Positions 1 to 5,967 of a stretch of 5,967 nucleotides of DNA are shown here, in pieces. The DNA comes from Actinomycetes bacterium (GTDB lineage Bacteria > Actinomycetota > Actinomycetes > Propionibacteriales > Propionibacteriaceae). The DNA lies in the NCBI GenBank assembly GCA_021794705.1, contig JAJYQH010000277.1:1-5967 (forward strand), given 5' to 3'. A program made the position numbers and the translations under genes. The first letter of the stretch is position 1. Each line of letters begins with the position of its first letter. The notes under the pieces were generated by a model that searched no databases, was not told the DNA's origin, and saw nothing but the letters and a program-made list of their open reading frames with translations.

Positions 1-1
1 G

Positions 2-1533
2 GACCTGCTCCCGCCCTGCAACGCGGGCTGCCCGGCCGGTGAGAACATCCAGGAGTGGCTGCGGCTGATCAAGGCCGGCGACGACGAGAGCGCCTGGCGG
101 CAGCTCACCCGCGACAACCCGTTCCCCGCGATCCACGGCCGGGTCTGCTACCACCCCTGCGAGACCGCCTGCAACCGTAAGGACCTCGACTCGTCGGTGT
201 CGATCCACTCGGTCGAGCGCTACCTCGGCGACCAGGGCATCGCCAACGGCTGGACCTTCGACCACCCCCGCAACAACACCGGCTACCGGGTGCTCGTCGT
301 CGGCGCCGGGCCGTCCGGCCTGTCCGCCGCCTACCACCTCGCCCGCCTCGGCCACGAGGTCGAGATCCACGATTCGGCCGACCTGCCCGGCGGCATGATG
401 CGCTACGGCATCCCCGAGTACCGGCTGCCGCGCGACGTGCTCGACGCCGAGATCCGCCGGATCGTCGACCTCGGGGTGAAGATCGTCAACAACCACAAGG
501 TCGGCGACCTGCTCGAGGAGCAGCGCCAGGGACACTTCGACGCCGTGTTCGTCGCCGTCGGCGCGCACCTGTCCAAGCGGGTCGACATCCCCAACCAGGA
601 CGCCCAGCGGATCGTCGACGCCGTCACCTTCCTCCGCGACGTCGCGAGCGGCGAGCGTCCGGTGATCGGCCGCCGGGTCGCCGTCTACGGCGGCGGCAAC
701 ACCGCGATGGACGCCGCCCGCGTCGCCCGGCGCCTCGGCGCCGAGGAGTCGGTGATCGTCTACCGGCGCACCCAGGCGCAGATGCCGGCCCACGAGGAGG
801 AACGGCTCGAGGCCGAGCGCGAGGGCGTCCAGATGCACTGGCTGCGCACGATCAGCTCGATGGAGGACAACGACATCGTCGTCGAGGTGATGGAGCTCGA
901 CGAGTCCGGACGCGCCCGCGGCACCGGACGGTTCGAGAAGCTCGAGGCCGACACCGTCATCCTCGCCGTCGGGCAGGAGGCCGACACCCGGTTCCTCCAC
1001 AACATCCCCGGCATGCGGTTCGAGAACGACGTCGTCGAGGTCGACCACCAGACCCTCATGACCGACGTCCCGGGCATCTTCGCCGGCGGGGACGCCGTCC
1101 CGTCCGAGCGCACGGTGACCATCGGCGTCGGTCACGGCAAGAAGGCCGCCCGCCAGATCGACGCGTGGCTCAACCGGCACGCCGACACCCGCCCCGCCAA
1201 GCACCCGGTCGTCACCTTCGACATGCTCAACCTCTGGTACTTCGGCGACCACGAGCGCCGGGTGCAGCCGGAGGTCGACCCCAGCGAGCGCGACGACTTC
1301 AGCGAGGTCGTCGGCGGCCTCGAGCCCGACCAGGCCCGGTTCGAGGCCGCCCGCTGCCTGTCGTGCGGCAACTGCTTCGAGTGCGACGGCTGCCTCGGCT
1401 CGTGCCCCGAGGACGCCATCATCAAGCTCGGCAAGGGCCACCGCTACCGCTTCGACTACGAGCGGTGCACCGGCTGCGCGACCTGCGCCGACCAGTGCCC
1501 TGTCCACGCCATCGAGATGATCCCGGAGCCACG

Positions 1534-1537
<4 letters not shown>
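2..1537 (+). CDS. GltD/NfnB-like FAD, NAD(P)H and iron-sulfur oxidoreductase (5' partial)
   Basis: This flavoprotein probably moves electrons between NAD(P)H and iron-sulfur carriers in the cytoplasm. The frame is open from the left edge, so the true start is outside; a GTG at 197 is internal, because the family N-terminal cysteine domain is encoded before it. Of 511 visible residues, Cys6, Cys10, Cys49, Cys53 and Cys57 belong to the Fer4_20 type iron-sulfur domain of GltD, NfnB and dihydropyrimidine dehydrogenase. An FAD Rossmann motif GAGPSG lies at 101-106, an NAD(P)H motif GGGNTA at 230-235, a YRRT motif near 254-257 (arginines that in relatives favour NADPH) and the FAD motif AGGD at 361-364. 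The C-terminus adds a cysteine-rich array (452, 455, 458, 461, 464, 468) and a ferredoxin motif (489, 492, 495, 499), absent from plain GltD. No glutamate synthase large subunit is visible; the stop overlaps nifJ. A role as electron partner of PFOR is inferred. Family assignment is firm, substrate pair is not. Confidence 0.93.
1525..1537 (+). promoter_or_regulatory. RBS and ATGA stop/start overlap coupling the flavoprotein to nifJ
   Basis: GGAG at 1525-1528 sits five bases before the ATG at 1534, and that ATG overlaps the upstream TGA (1535-1537) as ATGA. This arrangement supports translational coupling and decides the nifJ start. The nifJ frame is open well upstream of 1534, but that stretch encodes the C-terminus of the upstream gene in another frame. 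Later in-frame candidates, ATG 1603 and GTG 1681, have no clear Shine-Dalgarno sequence. Confidence 0.8.
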
Positions 1538-5250
<3,713 letters not shown>

Positions 5251-5296
5251 TGACGGGCCCACGAACCGCAAGGCGACGACCGACGAGGAGATGGCG
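5251..5296 (+). promoter_or_regulatory. 46-base spacer with Shine-Dalgarno GAGGAG before the DHOD-like gene
   Basis: The spacer begins with a second in-frame stop (TGA 5251-5253) right after the nifJ TAG. It contains no hairpin or T-run that would terminate transcription and no convincing promoter boxes, so readthrough from nifJ is likely. GAGGAG at 5285-5290 is six bases from ATG 5297 but directly abuts ATG 5291, which favours 5297 as the start of the next gene. Confidence 0.65.
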
Positions 5297-5967
5297 ATGA
5301 CGACCGACCTGACCACCCGCTACCTGGGACTGGAGCTGCGCTGCCCGGTGGTGGCCTCCGCGGGACCGCTGCAGCAGACCGTCGAGGGGATCAAGGCCCT
5401 CGTCGAGGGTGGCGTCGGGGCCGTCGTCCTGCACTCGCTGTTCGAGGAGGAGGTGCGGCGCGAGTCGGCGCGGTTGCAGGAGCTGGCCGAACTGCACTCG
5501 GAGACCTACAGCGAGGCGGTCAGCTACTTCCCCGACCTGCCCTCGGAGGAGCAGGGGACGATCTACCGCTACCTCAAGCTCATCGAGAAGGGCGCCTCCG
5601 CGACCGACGTGCCGCTCATCGGCAGCATCAACGGGGCGACCAGGGGCGGCTGGGTCGAGACCGCCCGGCGGATGCAGGACGCCGGGGCCGCGGCGATCGA
5701 GCTGAACATCTACCTCGTGCCCGGTGACGTGAGCACGTCCGGGCGGGAGATCGAGGACCGGCACCTCGAGATCGCCATCGCCGTCAAGCAGGCGGTCGAG
5801 GTGCCGGTGGCGGTCAAGTTGTCCCCGTACTTCAGCTCGCTCGGCCACCTCGCCACCGCGCTCGACCGGGCCCGGATCGACGGCCTCGTGCTGTTCAACC
5901 GGTTCCTCCAGCCCGACATCGACATCGAGCGGGTGCGGGTCGTGCCCGGCGTCACCCTGTCGCGCCC
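5297..5967 (+). CDS. Dihydroorotate dehydrogenase-like FMN TIM-barrel protein (3' partial)
   Basis: This is the N-terminal 223 residues of a class 1 DHOD-fold flavoprotein; the family is usually about 330-340 residues, so roughly a third is missing beyond the right edge. The start LGLELRCPVVASAGPL (10-25) is the typical first strand and FMN-phosphate region. Strand motifs GSING (109-113), ELNIY (135-139), VKLSP with Lys174 (173-177) and LFNRF (199-203) match the DHOD-like subgroup rather than pyrimidine biosynthesis PyrD. True class 1 enzymes have a lysine where His46 sits in VLHSLFEEE, and an ELN-S-C-P-N loop where this protein reads ELNIYLVPG. It therefore probably does not oxidise dihydroorotate. 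I recall this family beside nifJ in other bacteria, which suggests a linked redox role, but the substrate is unknown. ATG 5297 is preferred over ATG 5291 because of ribosome-binding-site spacing. Family confidence is high, function confidence low. Confidence 0.88.
   Translation, partial: MTTDLTTRYLGLELRCPVVASAGPLQQTVEGIKALVEGGVGAVVLHSLFEEEVRRESARLQELAELHSETYSEAVSYFPDLPSEEQGTIYRYLKLIEKGASATDVPLIGSINGATRGGWVETARRMQDAGAAAIELNIYLVPGDVSTSGREIEDRHLEIAIAVKQAVEVPVAVKLSPYFSSLGHLATALDRARIDGLVLFNRFLQPDIDIERVRVVPGVTLSR

Noticed and set aside
197..199. GTG as the start of the flavoprotein
   Set aside because: The frame is open back to the left edge and encodes a conserved cysteine domain (GRVC-x3-C-x3-CNR) before this codon, so the gene starts outside the window.
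1165..1533. Upstream in-frame extension of nifJ from 1165
   Set aside because: This stretch encodes the flavoprotein ferredoxin module in another frame; the extended translation is Arg/Pro-rich noise, and ATG 1534 has the RBS.
5291..5293. ATG 5291 as start of the DHOD-like gene
   Set aside because: The Shine-Dalgarno sequence directly abuts it with no spacing; ATG 5297 has a six-base spacer.

Overview
The window is a compact, single-strand gene cassette from a very GC-rich bacterium. By eye GC is around 70%, with third codon positions almost always G or C. Codon style (GAC, CTC and GTC dominate), long spurious antisense frames and protein similarity by memory all suggest a high-GC actinobacterium. 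The sequence alone does not fix the genus.

Layout, all on the + strand: (1) positions 2-1537 hold the 3' 511 codons of a GltD/NfnB-like FAD- and NAD(P)H-binding iron-sulfur oxidoreductase whose start lies off the left edge. (2) Positions 1534-5250 hold a complete single-chain pyruvate:ferredoxin (flavodoxin) oxidoreductase, nifJ, overlapping the previous gene by four bases (ATGA). (3) After 46 bases, positions 5297-5967 hold the 5' part of a dihydroorotate-dehydrogenase-like FMN TIM-barrel protein that runs off the right edge. There is no non-coding stretch longer than 46 bases, and I see no RNA gene, mobile element, CRISPR array, promoter or terminator.

The genes look like one operon for low-potential electron metabolism. 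NifJ oxidises pyruvate with CoA to acetyl-CoA and CO2 (or runs in reverse) and carries two ferredoxin-type clusters plus the TPP-proximal cluster. The translationally coupled upstream flavoprotein carries N-terminal and C-terminal iron-sulfur modules around an FAD/NAD(P)H core, so it is a plausible direct route between PFOR or ferredoxin electrons and NADP(H). The downstream flavoprotein belongs to the DHOD-like side family that appears to lack the lysine and the loop motif of true dihydroorotate dehydrogenases, so its substrate is unknown. The GltD-like plus DHOD-like pairing echoes the two halves of dihydropyrimidine dehydrogenase (PreT/PreA). That parallel, with PFOR placed between the halves, is the most interesting aspect of the window.
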